DNA from: Proteocatella sp041738345 | Lineage (GTDB): Bacteria; Bacillota; Clostridia; Peptostreptococcales; Filifactoraceae | Assembly (NCBI GenBank): GCA_041738345.1 | Contig: JBGSPX010000062.1 | Span: forward strand, 29,069 to 93,068 | Direction of reading: 5' to 3' | DNA length: 64,000 bases | Shown here: positions 53,068 to 62,432 of the stretch, piece by piece | How the letters are laid out: each line of letters opens with the position of its first letter | Numbering within the stretch: the first letter of the stretch is position 1 | Made by a program: the position numbers and the translations under genes | Notes under the pieces: generated by a model | Told to the model about the DNA's origin: nothing | Seen by the model: the letters and a program-made list of their open reading frames with translations, nothing else | Database searches by the model: none

Positions 53068-53502
53068 ATGAAAAATAGAGGTATTGGAAAAATCTCGCTT
53101 CTTTTTGCAATTGCAGATAATTATGAGGAAATGAAGTTAAAATATGAAAAAAGAGGATATAAAGTTGTAAAAGGGAATGCTGGAACAATGGATGCTAAGA
53201 AAATATTAGCCGCCATCGAAGTTGCTGCCTCAAGAGAGGGAATAATATCTGATAATTATCATGATGAACATGCACTATATCATGCAGCTATGGAAGCACT
53301 TCAAGGGTATTGTAGAGGGCAGGTAGCACTTGGAGAAATTCTTAGAACTGCAGGACTTACTTATACAATTGTCAAAGGACCGTTAAGTGAAAATGATGAA
53401 TCTAATGGAATTTGGATAGCAGTGGTGTTATTTGGCGAGATTGGTTCTCCTAGAAAAGGTTTTGAGCATGAAGCTATTGGGATGGGAATACAGCCTATAT
53501 AA
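53068..53502 (+). CDS. hutP: HutP, histidine-dependent antiterminator
   Basis: HutP binds NAG repeats in hut leader RNA when L-histidine and Mg2+ are present and prevents termination. The 144-residue protein has the family length and the conserved core MKLKYEKRGYKVVKGNAGTMDAKK, YHDEHALYHAAMEALQG (His-rich site for metal and histidine) and VLFGEIGSPRKGFEHEAIGMGI, which resembles the Bacillus HutP end. It has an AGGAGG site and is followed by a transporter gene. The probable target, hutH, is 3.8 kb further on, with a matching leader. Confidence 0.93.
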   Translation: MKNRGIGKISLLFAIADNYEEMKLKYEKRGYKVVKGNAGTMDAKKILAAIEVAASREGIISDNYHDEHALYHAAMEALQGYCRGQVALGEILRTAGLTYTIVKGPLSENDESNGIWIAVVLFGEIGSPRKGFEHEAIGMGIQPI

Positions 53503-53564
53503 TATTGTTTATATTATAACGAATAAGGGTATATAATACAAAATATAGAAATGGAGGATAACTT

Positions 53565-54872
53565 ATGATTTTATTAAACCCTATAGTATTTTCTGTAATT
53601 ATTTTGGTTGTACTATGTTTATTTAAGTTAAATGTACTTATGGCATTACTTATTTCTGCGATATCGGGAGGATTAATTTCAGGTATGAGTATCCAAGACA
53701 TAATGAAAACTTTAGTTGGAGGAATGGGAGGGAACTCAGAGACTGCACTTAGCTATATACTACTTGGAACTTTAGCTGCAGGAATGGCATATACTGGAAT
53801 TGCAGATATTCTTTCGCTAAAAATAGCAAAAATGATAAAAGGGAAAAAATTTATACTGTATGCTATTTTAGTAGTTATTGCATGTTTTTCACAAAATTTA
53901 ATTCCAGTACATATAGCATTTATTCCAATTTTAATACCACCACTACTTCATGTAATGAATAAACTCAAAATTGATAGAAGAGCAATTGCGTGCTGTCTTG
54001 CATTTGGACTAAAAGCTCCTTATATTGCACTTCCGTTTGGCTTTGGACTTATTTTTCAAACTATTATAGCAGATAATCTTACTCAAAATGGAATGACGGT
54101 TGCCGCAGGAGATGTTTGGAAAAGTACTATATATATTGGGGCGTCAATGATAATTGGACTGATTGTAGCTATTTTTGTATTTAATAAACCAAGAGATTAT
54201 AATGATGTAGAAATTATTTCGCCGCAAATTGAAGTTACGGAAAATACTAAGCTAAGCAAAGCTCATATAATTACTATAATAGGTGCATTTTTGACACTTA
54301 TAATTCAGCTTAAATTTGAATCTCTTCCACTTGGAGCACTGCTAGGAATAATTGTCATGATAGCTGGAGGGGCAATAAAATGGAATGATATTGATAAAAT
54401 ATTTTCAGAAGGAATATCTATAATGGGTATGATTGCATTTATAATGCTAGTGGCATCTGGTTATGGCAGTGTAATAAGAGAAACTGGTGCGGTAAATGAA
54501 CTTGTAGAAGCTTCATTATCTATAATGGGAAATAGTAAGTTAATAGCTTCTTGTATAATGATGTTAATCGGATTAGTAGTAACAATAGGAATCGGAACAT
54601 CGTTTGGAACCGTACCAATATTAGCTATTTTGTATGTACCGCTTTGTTCTCAAATGGGATTTAGTGTTAGTGGAACAATAATTTTAATTGCTGCAGCTGC
54701 AGCACTTGGAGATGCAGGTTCTCCGGCCTCAGATACTACGCTTGGTCCAACGGCAGGACTTAATGCAGATGGACAGCATGATCATATATGGGATACGTGT
54801 GTTCCTACAGGATTAGCATATAATATTCCAATTGCGATTGCAGCTATCTTATTATCTTCTTTTGTTCTATAA
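53565..54872 (+). CDS. NhaC/YuiF-type transporter, probable histidine uptake
   Basis: An ion-transporter-superfamily membrane protein of 435 residues with about 11 membrane segments. It resembles YuiF/NhaC proteins (for example KALVGGMGGNSETALSYILLGTLAAGM-like pattern near the N-terminus, and ALGDAGSPASDTTLGPTAGLNADGQHDHIWDTCVPT near the C-terminus, given only as a pattern). Members are annotated as Na+/H+ antiporters or amino acid transporters; its place directly after hutP suggests histidine transport. The start follows GGAGG. A strong terminator follows. The substrate is inferred from context only. Confidence 0.82.
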   Translation: MILLNPIVFSVIILVVLCLFKLNVLMALLISAISGGLISGMSIQDIMKTLVGGMGGNSETALSYILLGTLAAGMAYTGIADILSLKIAKMIKGKKFILYAILVVIACFSQNLIPVHIAFIPILIPPLLHVMNKLKIDRRAIACCLAFGLKAPYIALPFGFGLIFQTIIADNLTQNGMTVAAGDVWKSTIYIGASMIIGLIVAIFVFNKPRDYNDVEIISPQIEVTENTKLSKAHIITIIGAFLTLIIQLKFESLPLGALLGIIVMIAGGAIKWNDIDKIFSEGISIMGMIAFIMLVASGYGSVIRETGAVNELVEASLSIMGNSKLIASCIMMLIGLVVTIGIGTSFGTVPILAILYVPLCSQMGFSVSGTIILIAAAAALGDAGSPASDTTLGPTAGLNADGQHDHIWDTCVPTGLAYNIPIAIAAILLSSFVL

Positions 54873-54921
54873 TACTATACTTTAAATTTTCAAATTGTAT
54901 AAAATCTCTGAATGAATTCTC

Positions 54922-54983
54922 AAAAAAAGCCGATACTCAATTAGTTAGATTATTAATCTGACATTTGAATATCGGCTTTTTTT
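54922..54983. terminator. Bidirectional terminator between transporter and chemoreceptor
   Basis: A long stem AAAAAAAGCCGATACTCAA (54922-54940) with TTGAATATCGGCTTTTTTT (54965-54983) has one mismatched pair and an inner AGATTATTAATCT hairpin. T runs on both sides serve the converging genes. Confidence 0.88.
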
Positions 54984-55021
54984 ATAGTAAATTAATATTT
55001 TGTTTTTCTAATTAAAATGAT

Positions 55022-57040
55022 TTATATTTCAAATTTTTCTACAAGATTTTTTAAGAATTCAGATTGATTAGAAAGCTCTTTACTTGAAGCAGCACTTTCT
55101 TCGGCAGTAGCAGCATTAGTATGAACTACAGCAGATATTTGCTCAAGACCTTGATTTATTTGAGAAACAGCATCAGCTTGTTCTTGTGAAGCTCTTGTTA
55201 TATCACTTATAGTAGATACAATTTCATTTGAGTTTTCATATAACTCTTGAAGATTTGAAGCTGCATTATGAGCCAATTGACTTCCTTCCTCTACAGCTTT
55301 CATAGATCTTTCGATTAATAGAGCTGAATTTTTAGCAGCTTCAGAACTTTTAGCAGCAAGATTTCTAACTTCATCAGCTACTACAGCAAAGCCTTTTCCA
55401 GCAGCGCCAGATCTTGCTGCTTCAACTGCTGCATTTAGAGCAAGTATATTGGTTTGGAATGCAATATCGTCAATAGCTTTAATTATACTCCCGATTTCAC
55501 CTGAACGAGCATTTATTTCATTCATTGCATTTACCATATCTTGCATTTGCATATTACTATCACTTATTTTTCTTCCAGACATTACCATACTATCATTAGC
55601 TTTTAGTGTATATTTTGCATTTTCTTCTATTTTAGAAGAAACTTCAGATATTGTAGAGGAAAGTTCTTCTATAGAACTTGCCTGCTCAGTGGTACCTTGA
55701 GCAAGGATTTGAGAGCCTGTAGAAAGCTGCATTGAACTTGAACTAACTTGATTAGCAACTTCTTTTATTTCGGATATAGTATCACTTAATGTGTCTCTGA
55801 TATCAAATAAAGCATCTTTTACTTTAGAAAATTCACCAACATAATCTTGTTTTAATTCAAAAGAAAGTATACCATTTGCAATTTCTCCAAGTACATATGT
55901 GATTTCTTCTATATAATCCATATAGGATTTTAAACGATTTACGGTATTATTCATAGCAAAAGCTACATCTCCAATCTCATCATTAGAATCAATATTAATT
56001 TCTAAATCAAGATTTCCATCAGCAATTTCCTGAGCTACATATGCAAGCTGATTTATTGATTTTGTAATGTTTTTAGAAATAAATAATACTGCGGCAATCA
56101 TTAATATCAAACCTAAACCAAATACAGTAAACATTAAAGCACGCGTAGAATCTATTGTTTTGAAAGCTTCTTTTTCAGTAATACCAGTAACAATCGTCCA
56201 CTGAGAACCTTCTACAGGACAGACATCACCAATATAAGCTTCATTGTCCATCTGATATTCAATATGTTTAAAGGTCTTTTGATTTATATCGTTAAGTACT
56301 GATTCAGAAAGACCTAGTTCTTTTATATTTTTTTGGATATATTCAGCATTTGGATGGTATATAATATTTCCATTTTCATCAAGAAGCAGTATGAATCCAC
56401 TTTCTCCAAGCTTAAAGTTTGAAAGAACTGTAGCAAGTTGATTTATTTGAATGTCATAACCAAAAGTTCCTATAATTTTACTGTTGTTTTTGTCAAATAC
56501 AGGAGATACTATACTTACTACAAGTGAATCTAAAGCAGTATCTTTATAGGGTGGAACTACGATAGTTTTGCCTACATCTTTTACTACATACCATGGACGA
56601 GTTTTAACATCAAACGTTTCATCTGTAGTAACATCATCTGACGTTATGGCTTGATTTGAATCAAAATCAGTTATCCATACTCGAAGAACATTTTGAGAAT
56701 CTATCTTGGTGTAGTTTATTAAACTTGGTCTAATTTCCTTCCATTCTGGTTTAGCAACAAATTTTTCTCCAGGTTTAGTATTTTCTAAATAGCTTATAAT
56801 TTCACTACTACTAGCTCCAGTTTGAGAAGTAGAAATATAATCACTTAGAAAAGCACTAACTTGCTGTGTTAAAAACTTTGAATCGGATGTAAGTCTGCCT
56901 TGCATTATAGCAGACGTATTCTTATGTACCGAAGACATAATTAGACTTCCTGAAAGCACTAATATAATTACAATCGGTAGAGAAATGCTAATAAGCATTT
57001 TTAACCAAAGCTTTTGCTTGGTCTTGTTTAGTTTGTTCAT
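55022..57040 (-). CDS. Methyl-accepting chemotaxis protein with amino-acid dCache domain
   Basis: A chemoreceptor of 672 residues. It has a membrane segment at about 12-35, an external dCache sensor (40-310), a second membrane segment at about 312-335, a HAMP domain (NITKSINQLAYVAQEIADG) and the signalling tip DDIAFQTNILALNAAVEAARSG...GFAVVADEVRNLAAKSSEAAK. The sensor carries the dCache amino-acid motif: Phe143, Arg148, Trp150, Tyr151 (TRPWY), Tyr165 (PPYKDT) and Asp196 (FGYDI), with spacing close to the described Y-R-W-Y-Y-D motif; only the first residue is Phe instead of Tyr. I start at 57040, which has AGGAGG upstream. It sits between hutP-transporter and hutH. Confidence 0.92.
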   Translation of the reverse strand: MNKLNKTKQKLWLKMLISISLPIVIILVLSGSLIMSSVHKNTSAIMQGRLTSDSKFLTQQVSAFLSDYISTSQTGASSSEIISYLENTKPGEKFVAKPEWKEIRPSLINYTKIDSQNVLRVWITDFDSNQAITSDDVTTDETFDVKTRPWYVVKDVGKTIVVPPYKDTALDSLVVSIVSPVFDKNNSKIIGTFGYDIQINQLATVLSNFKLGESGFILLLDENGNIIYHPNAEYIQKNIKELGLSESVLNDINQKTFKHIEYQMDNEAYIGDVCPVEGSQWTIVTGITEKEAFKTIDSTRALMFTVFGLGLILMIAAVLFISKNITKSINQLAYVAQEIADGNLDLEINIDSNDEIGDVAFAMNNTVNRLKSYMDYIEEITYVLGEIANGILSFELKQDYVGEFSKVKDALFDIRDTLSDTISEIKEVANQVSSSSMQLSTGSQILAQGTTEQASSIEELSSTISEVSSKIEENAKYTLKANDSMVMSGRKISDSNMQMQDMVNAMNEINARSGEIGSIIKAIDDIAFQTNILALNAAVEAARSGAAGKGFAVVADEVRNLAAKSSEAAKNSALLIERSMKAVEEGSQLAHNAASNLQELYENSNEIVSTISDITRASQEQADAVSQINQGLEQISAVVHTNAATAEESAASSKELSNQSEFLKNLVEKFEI

Positions 57041-57180
57041 AATTCCTCCTAAAAATTGCATGTCGTTAAATTTATAATTACTCAATATATATAATTTCGT
57101 CATTTGAGTTTAATAACTTAATAGTTTTCTAATTTTTATTTTAATTAAATAATTTCAATATAAGGAAAAGTATAAATAAT

Positions 57181-57209
57181 TTGACTATTGCATGAAGGCG
57201 TGGTATTAT
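57181..57209 (+). promoter_or_regulatory. Sigma-A promoter of hutH
   Basis: TTGACT (57181-57186) and TATTAT (57204-57209) are 17 bases apart. Transcription would start at about 57216, just before the first TAG of the HutP-type site. Confidence 0.65.
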
Positions 57210-57216
57210 TTACATA

Positions 57217-57300
57217 TAGTCCTAGAGATATTTAGAAATTAGGAGGGCGAATTTAAATTTGTGTTCAGTACACATCTATTAAGTTCGTCCTTTATTTATT
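57217..57300 (+). promoter_or_regulatory. HutP-type attenuator leader of hutH
   Basis: TAG triplets occur at 57217, 57223, 57233 and 57240 and a GAG at 57243, the NAG type of repeat bound by HutP. Overlapping their end is a hairpin, AGGGCGAATTT (57244-57254) with AAGTTCGTCCT (57281-57291), with an inner TGTGT/ACACA stem and the tail TTTATTTATT. Histidine-bound HutP would block this hairpin and let transcription reach hutH, whose start is 33 bases further on. The spacings between the triplets are less regular than in Bacillus. Confidence 0.7.
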
Positions 57301-57332
57301 GAATTTAAAAATAAGAAGTTCGGGAGGATATC

Positions 57333-58862
57333 ATGAATAAAGTACTTATAACAGGCAATGATCTTACTATAGAAGATGTAGTAAATGTAGCAAGAAGAAA
57401 TTTTGAAGTTGAAATTTCCGATTTTGCAAAAGAAAGGATTTTAGAATCTAGAAAAGTAGTGGATAAACTGGTAGATGAAAACCGAGTAGTATATGGAATA
57501 ACTACTGGTTTTGGAAAATTTAGTAACGTATCTATTGGAAAAGATGAAGCTAAAGTACTTCAAAAAAATCTTATAGTAACACATGCAGTAGGTGCTGGAA
57601 ACCCATTTGAAAAAGAAGTTGTAAGAGCAGTTATATTGCTTAGAATAAATAATCTTTCAAAAGGATATTCCGGTGCAAAATTAGAAACTGTTCAAACAAT
57701 GGTAGATATGTTGAATAGAGGCGTTCACCCTGTAATTCCACAGAAAGGTTCTTTGGGAGCAAGCGGAGATTTAGCGCCACTTTCACATATGGTGTTACCA
57801 ATGATAGGTCTGGGAGAGGCTGAGTATAAGGGCGTAACATATTCAGGAAAAGAAGCTATGGAATTAGCAGGAATAAACATTATTGAATTAACTTCAAAAG
57901 AAGGACTTGCGCTTATTAACGGGACTCAGGTTATGACTGCGGTAGGAACACTCACTATATATGATGCAATAAATCTTATGAAAGCAGCAGATATAGCAAA
58001 TGCACTTGAATTTGAAGCTCATAATGGAGTGATAGATGCGCTTCAAAGGAGATGTCATGAGGTGAGACCACACAAAGGGCAATTGGATAGTGCGGCTATA
58101 GCTTTGAGACTACTTGAAAATAGTAAAAATGTTTCTAGACAAGGAGAAATTAGAGTTCAAGATGCGTATAGCCTTAGATGTTCACCACAAGTTCATGGGG
58201 CAAGTAAAGATGCTATAAATTATGTTAGACAAAGAATTGAAATAGAAATAAATTCAGTTACGGATAATCCAATGATATTTCCTGATACAGAAGAAGGAAT
58301 TTCAGCAGGAAACTTTCATGGACAGCCTATGGCATTAAGCTTTGATTTTCTTGGAATTGCATTAGCTGAAATTGCAAATATATCTGAAAGAAGAATGGAA
58401 AGATGTGTTAATCCTGCACTTAGTGAATTACCAGCATTTTTAGTAAAGCAGGGAGGAGTGAATTCCGGATTTATGATTGTCCAATATTCAGCGGCGGCAT
58501 TGGTTTCTGAAAACAAAGTACTTGCACATCCTGCAAGCGTAGACAGTATTCCATCTTCTGCCAATCAAGAAGACCATGTTAGTATGGGAACAATTGCAGC
58601 ACGTAAAGCTAGAGAAATTATGGAAAATGCCAGAAGAGTAGTAGCTATGGAACTTATGTGCGTATGCCAAGCGATTGATTTAAGAGGAGATAAAGGGCTA
58701 GGAAAAGGAAGTAAAGCGGCTTATGATACTTTACGAAAGCTAGTAGCCCCATTAGAGGAGGATCGACCTCTTTATGAAGATATAAATAAAAGTGAATCGA
58801 TTATAATTGATGAATCGCTTATACAAAATGTAGAGAAAGAAGTTGGATGTTTAGAATTTTAG
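57333..58862 (+). CDS. hutH: Histidine ammonia-lyase HutH
   Basis: HutH deaminates L-histidine to urocanate, the first step of histidine degradation. The 509-residue protein has the self-cyclising triad Ala143-Ser144-Gly145 in GSLGASGDLAPLSH that makes the MIO cofactor, VYGITTGFGKFSNV, LINGTQVMTA, QDAYSLRCSPQVHGA, NSVTDNPMIF and SAGNFHGQPMA. It has a GGGAGG ribosome site. The rest of the hut pathway (hutU, hutI, hutG or the formiminotransferase branch) is not in the window. A HutP-type leader precedes it. Confidence 0.97.
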   Translation: MNKVLITGNDLTIEDVVNVARRNFEVEISDFAKERILESRKVVDKLVDENRVVYGITTGFGKFSNVSIGKDEAKVLQKNLIVTHAVGAGNPFEKEVVRAVILLRINNLSKGYSGAKLETVQTMVDMLNRGVHPVIPQKGSLGASGDLAPLSHMVLPMIGLGEAEYKGVTYSGKEAMELAGINIIELTSKEGLALINGTQVMTAVGTLTIYDAINLMKAADIANALEFEAHNGVIDALQRRCHEVRPHKGQLDSAAIALRLLENSKNVSRQGEIRVQDAYSLRCSPQVHGASKDAINYVRQRIEIEINSVTDNPMIFPDTEEGISAGNFHGQPMALSFDFLGIALAEIANISERRMERCVNPALSELPAFLVKQGGVNSGFMIVQYSAAALVSENKVLAHPASVDSIPSSANQEDHVSMGTIAARKAREIMENARRVVAMELMCVCQAIDLRGDKGLGKGSKAAYDTLRKLVAPLEEDRPLYEDINKSESIIIDESLIQNVEKEVGCLEF

Positions 58863-58865
58863 TTT

Positions 58866-58903
58866 ATAGAGTCTTGAGAAAAATCTCAAGGCTCTATTTT
58901 TTT
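58866..58903 (+). terminator. Terminator of hutH
   Basis: A 14-bp stem, ATAGAGTCTTGAGA (58866-58879) with TCTCAAGGCTCTAT (58884-58897), has one G-T pair and a four-base loop, followed by seven Ts. Confidence 0.9.
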
Positions 58904-58967
58904 GATTGAAACAAAAAAATATATGTTATATAATATAATTTTAAAGGATATTTGATTGGAGTAAATA

Positions 58968-60872
58968 ATGTTAGATATAGAAAATAGATTTTTGCCATTA
59001 AGTAAAAAAGAAGCTAGAGAAAGAGGTTGGGAAACTGTGGACTTTGTCCTAATTACAGGAGATGCCTATGTTGACCACCCAAGTTTTGGAACCGCTATAA
59101 TTGGACGAATATTAGAAAGAGAAGGCTTCTCGGTTGGAATAATTGCACAGCCAGACTGGAGAGACGAAAATAGCGTTAAAATCTATGGAGAACCTAGATT
59201 AGGGTTTCTTGTAGGAAGTGGAAATATAGACTCTATGGTGAATAACTATACAGCTTCAAAAAAACCAAGGCGTACTGATGAGTATTCACCGGGTGGTAAA
59301 AAGGGTTTTAGACCAGATAGAGCGCTTACCGTCTACTCTAAATTAGTAAAGGCAGCATATCCAGACTCGCCACTTATTATAGGGGGAATAGAGGCTAGTT
59401 TGAGACGTTTTACACACTATGATTACTGGAGTGATTCTGTTATGAAATCTGTGATTTTTGATACAGATGCAGATATGCTTATGTATGGTATGTCTGAAAA
59501 TCAGATAATGGAACTTGCAAAAGGACTTGATAGAGGGTGGCCGATTCATAAAATAAGAAATATAAACGGAACTTGCTATAGAAGTACTGAACTTCCTAAA
59601 AAAGGAGATTATGAAATAATTCCTAGTTATGAAGATGTTAAAGAAGATAAGTTTAAATTTGCAGAGGCATTTAACATACAGAGTAAGGAACAAAATCCAT
59701 TTATTGGAAAAACTTTAATTCAAAGTCATGGAGAAGAATATTTAGTACAGCTTCCTCCGAGTAAACCTCTTTCTCAGGCAGAGATGGATTCGCTCTATAA
59801 GTTGCCATTTTTAAGAACATATCATCCGAAATATAAAAATGCAGGAGGCATACCTGCACTTACTGAGGTGGAATTTAGTGTTACTGATCATAGAGGTTGT
59901 TTTGGAGGCTGTTCATTTTGTGCTATAGCCTTTCATCAAGGAAGAATAATCCAAAATAGAAGTGAAACGTCAGTACTTGACGAAGTTGTTCAAATGACAA
60001 AACAAAGCAATTTTAAGGGATATGTGCATGATATAGGTGGACCTACTGCAAATTTCAGAAAAATAGCTTGTAAAAAACAGTTGACTTTAGGGGCATGTAA
60101 GGATAGACAGTGCCTTTACCCAGAACTATGTAAAAATCTTGAAATAGATCATAGTGAGTATCTAGGAATTTTAAAAAAAGCAAGAGAAATATCGGGTGTG
60201 AAGAAAGTATTTATAAGATCTGGAGTAAGATTTGACTATCTTATTGCAGATAAGAAGACTGACTTTATGGAAGAGTTGTGTAGATACCATGTGAGTGGAC
60301 AATTAAAAGTAGCGCCAGAACATGTATCTTCTAACGTACTAAAATATATGGGGAAACCAAATAGAAAAGTGTATGATACTTTTGTAGAAAGCTATACAAA
60401 AACTAATCAAAAAATACAAAAGAAACAGTATCTTGTACCATATTTTATTTCTAGTCATCCAGGGTCTACGTTAAGAGATGCAATTCTTTTAGCAGAATAT
60501 ACTAGGGATATGGGCTACAATCCAGAACAGGTTCAGGACTTTATTCCAACACCAGGAAGTCTATCAACAGCTATGTATTATACAGAACTAGATCCTAGAA
60601 CAATGAAGCCTATATATGTAGCAAAATCATCTAAAGACAAATCGCTTCAAAGAGCACTTCTTCAATATAGAGATCCTAAAAATTACGATTTAGTATTGGA
60701 AGCACTTCAAAAAGGAAATAGGATGGATTTAGTTGGATTTGGAAATAAGGTTTTAATAAGGCCTAAAAATAGTAAAAAAATTTCTGATGAGTTTAATAAA
60801 AAAACACGAAAAGATACAAAAGGCAAGAGTGCTTTTAAGGCAAAAAAAAGAAAAGAAAATAAAATAAAATAA
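58968..60872 (+). CDS. YgiQ family radical SAM protein
   Basis: A radical SAM protein of unknown substrate in the YgiQ (UPF0313) family, 634 residues. The N-terminal part has FLPLSKKEARERGWETVDFVLITGDAYVDHPSFG-type sequence (pattern only) and GGIEASLRRFTHYDYWSD. The iron-sulfur site is CFGGCSFC in TDHRGCFGGCSFCAIAFHQGR at about residue 315, followed by a Cys cluster CKDRQCLYPELC. The C-terminus is a Lys-rich tail (KKTRKDTKGKSAFKAKKRK) that may bind nucleic acid. It has a GGAG ribosome site and is monocistronic. Confidence 0.92.
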   Translation: MLDIENRFLPLSKKEARERGWETVDFVLITGDAYVDHPSFGTAIIGRILEREGFSVGIIAQPDWRDENSVKIYGEPRLGFLVGSGNIDSMVNNYTASKKPRRTDEYSPGGKKGFRPDRALTVYSKLVKAAYPDSPLIIGGIEASLRRFTHYDYWSDSVMKSVIFDTDADMLMYGMSENQIMELAKGLDRGWPIHKIRNINGTCYRSTELPKKGDYEIIPSYEDVKEDKFKFAEAFNIQSKEQNPFIGKTLIQSHGEEYLVQLPPSKPLSQAEMDSLYKLPFLRTYHPKYKNAGGIPALTEVEFSVTDHRGCFGGCSFCAIAFHQGRIIQNRSETSVLDEVVQMTKQSNFKGYVHDIGGPTANFRKIACKKQLTLGACKDRQCLYPELCKNLEIDHSEYLGILKKAREISGVKKVFIRSGVRFDYLIADKKTDFMEELCRYHVSGQLKVAPEHVSSNVLKYMGKPNRKVYDTFVESYTKTNQKIQKKQYLVPYFISSHPGSTLRDAILLAEYTRDMGYNPEQVQDFIPTPGSLSTAMYYTELDPRTMKPIYVAKSSKDKSLQRALLQYRDPKNYDLVLEALQKGNRMDLVGFGNKVLIRPKNSKKISDEFNKKTRKDTKGKSAFKAKKRKENKIK

Positions 60873-60877
60873 AACAA

Positions 60878-60927
60878 AAAAACTACTTGTGAGTAAATCA
60901 AATTGTATTACCTCATAAGTAGTTTTG
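60878..60927. terminator. Bidirectional terminator between ygiQ-type gene and dacA
   Basis: AAACTACTTGTGAG pairs with CTCATAAGTAGTTT around an AT-rich loop, with A and T runs at both ends; it lies between two converging genes. Confidence 0.7.
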
Positions 60928-60932
60928 CTATT

Positions 60933-62243
60933 TTAAGATACTGCATTTTTCTTTCTAGGTGTTTTTTTATTTTTTCTATATTTTCTTAATAGTCGTTTTC
61001 TATAATAATTCCTATTAACATAAAAATAAATTATTACAAGGCAAATCATTAAAATTATGACTGCTTTTAATATGAATTTTAGAGAAGTTATAAGTAAAAC
61101 CTTAAATTTATAGATAGCTTGTTTTTCTACTAATGTCTTTTTTGCAACTTCAAAGGTTAATTCTCCTAGATGAGGGTACATAGTTTTGGAAGGCTCATTT
61201 AAATCGATTGAAAATATGAAGTTTTTTCCATTTTCAGATTCAGAAACGCTTTTAAATTTCACTGATAAATCTGTTTCAGAAAGCTGCTTATGGATAAGCC
61301 ATTTAGAATTTTTTAATGAATTTACTAATGCTGTTGAAACCTGCTCAGAGTCTTTTTCGGCATAAGGATTTTGAATTGAAGCATGACTCAAGTTAATTTG
61401 ATTAAAGGAATTAAAGCCATATTCAAAAAGCTTTTTTGTATCCAGATAGTTGTTTCTTCCACTTTGATTTCTCAAAAGTACTACTATAAGTTCCCTATTT
61501 CCATCACTTGCAACAGTTACTAAGGTATTAAGTGCCTCTGAGGTATATCCAGTTTTTCCGCCTATTGCTTTATCATAGAAAAAATCAGTCTCTTTAAGCA
61601 TTTTATGAGTAGTCCAAAGATATCTAATTTCACTTTGTTTATTCGTAGGTGGAATTTGGTAAGAAGTAGTGCCAAATATTTTTCTGAATTCTGTATTTTT
61701 TAGTGCTTCTCTTGTAATCATAGCCATATCATATGCTGTAGTATAATGATTTGGGTCATGAAGCCCATTTGGATTTGCAAAGTTTGTATTTTTTGAACCT
61801 GATGCTATAGCTCTTTGTGTCATAGCTTTAGCAAATTCAGAGACACTTCCAGAAATATGTTCTGCGATTCCATTGCAGGCCTCATTAGCGGAAGGAAGCA
61901 TAGCCCCATATAGAGCATCTTCAAGTTTTATTTCTTCGCCTTCATCAAGCGCTATATGTGCAGAATTTCTTGGAATACTAAATACTGCATTTCGGCTCAT
62001 GATTATTTTTTCCTGTATTTTCGTACTTTCCACCCCAAGAAGTATGGTCATTATTTTAGTTATGGAAGCAGGAAATTCCTTTTTATCCATATTTTTTTCG
62101 TAAAGTACTTGTCCTGTACTAGCATCCATTAAAATTCCAGCATCCGCACTTATAGATGGCAAAGATGGACTGTCAGAAAAGCAAATGGTAGAAGTAAATA
62201 AAGTCAAAATTAAAATCATTGTAACTAATTGTTTTTTTCTCAT
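60933..62243 (-). CDS. dacF: D-alanyl-D-alanine carboxypeptidase (PBP5/DacF type)
   Basis: A low-molecular-weight penicillin-binding protein that trims the terminal D-Ala from peptidoglycan stems. The 436-residue chain has a signal peptide (about 1-25), the catalytic triads SxxK in PASITKIM, SxN in PSANEAC and KTG in GGKTGYTSEA, and the family's AYDMAMITREAL and AGNLMDA-like start region. The C-terminal domain is followed by a membrane anchor (about residues 390-412) and a very basic tail (NRNYYRKRLLRKYRKNKKTPRKK), a transmembrane rather than amphipathic end. The start has AAGGA 7 bases upstream. Confidence 0.94.
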   Translation of the reverse strand: MRKKQLVTMILILTLFTSTICFSDSPSLPSISADAGILMDASTGQVLYEKNMDKKEFPASITKIMTILLGVESTKIQEKIIMSRNAVFSIPRNSAHIALDEGEEIKLEDALYGAMLPSANEACNGIAEHISGSVSEFAKAMTQRAIASGSKNTNFANPNGLHDPNHYTTAYDMAMITREALKNTEFRKIFGTTSYQIPPTNKQSEIRYLWTTHKMLKETDFFYDKAIGGKTGYTSEALNTLVTVASDGNRELIVVLLRNQSGRNNYLDTKKLFEYGFNSFNQINLSHASIQNPYAEKDSEQVSTALVNSLKNSKWLIHKQLSETDLSVKFKSVSESENGKNFIFSIDLNEPSKTMYPHLGELTFEVAKKTLVEKQAIYKFKVLLITSLKFILKAVIILMICLVIIYFYVNRNYYRKRLLRKYRKNKKTPRKKNAVS

Positions 62244-62368
62244 ATTAAAATCCTTATGTAATTTATTTTTATTTAACCATATAATTTTACAATATTTTTA
62301 GGTATTTTTCAACTATGTAAAATTAATATGTATATAATTATCAATTGTTACTAAATACATCATCAAAT

Positions 62369-62398
62369 TTGACAATTACGTGACAAAAACGTTATAAT
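62369..62398 (+). promoter_or_regulatory. Sigma-A promoter of the diguanylate cyclase gene
   Basis: Consensus TTGACA (62369-62374) and TATAAT (62393-62398) are separated by 18 bases. Transcription would begin near 62405, which rules out the GTG at 62400 as a start and supports ATG 62433. Confidence 0.75.
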
Positions 62399-62432
62399 TG
62401 TGTGCAATAAAATGGGAGAATGGTGGATATAT

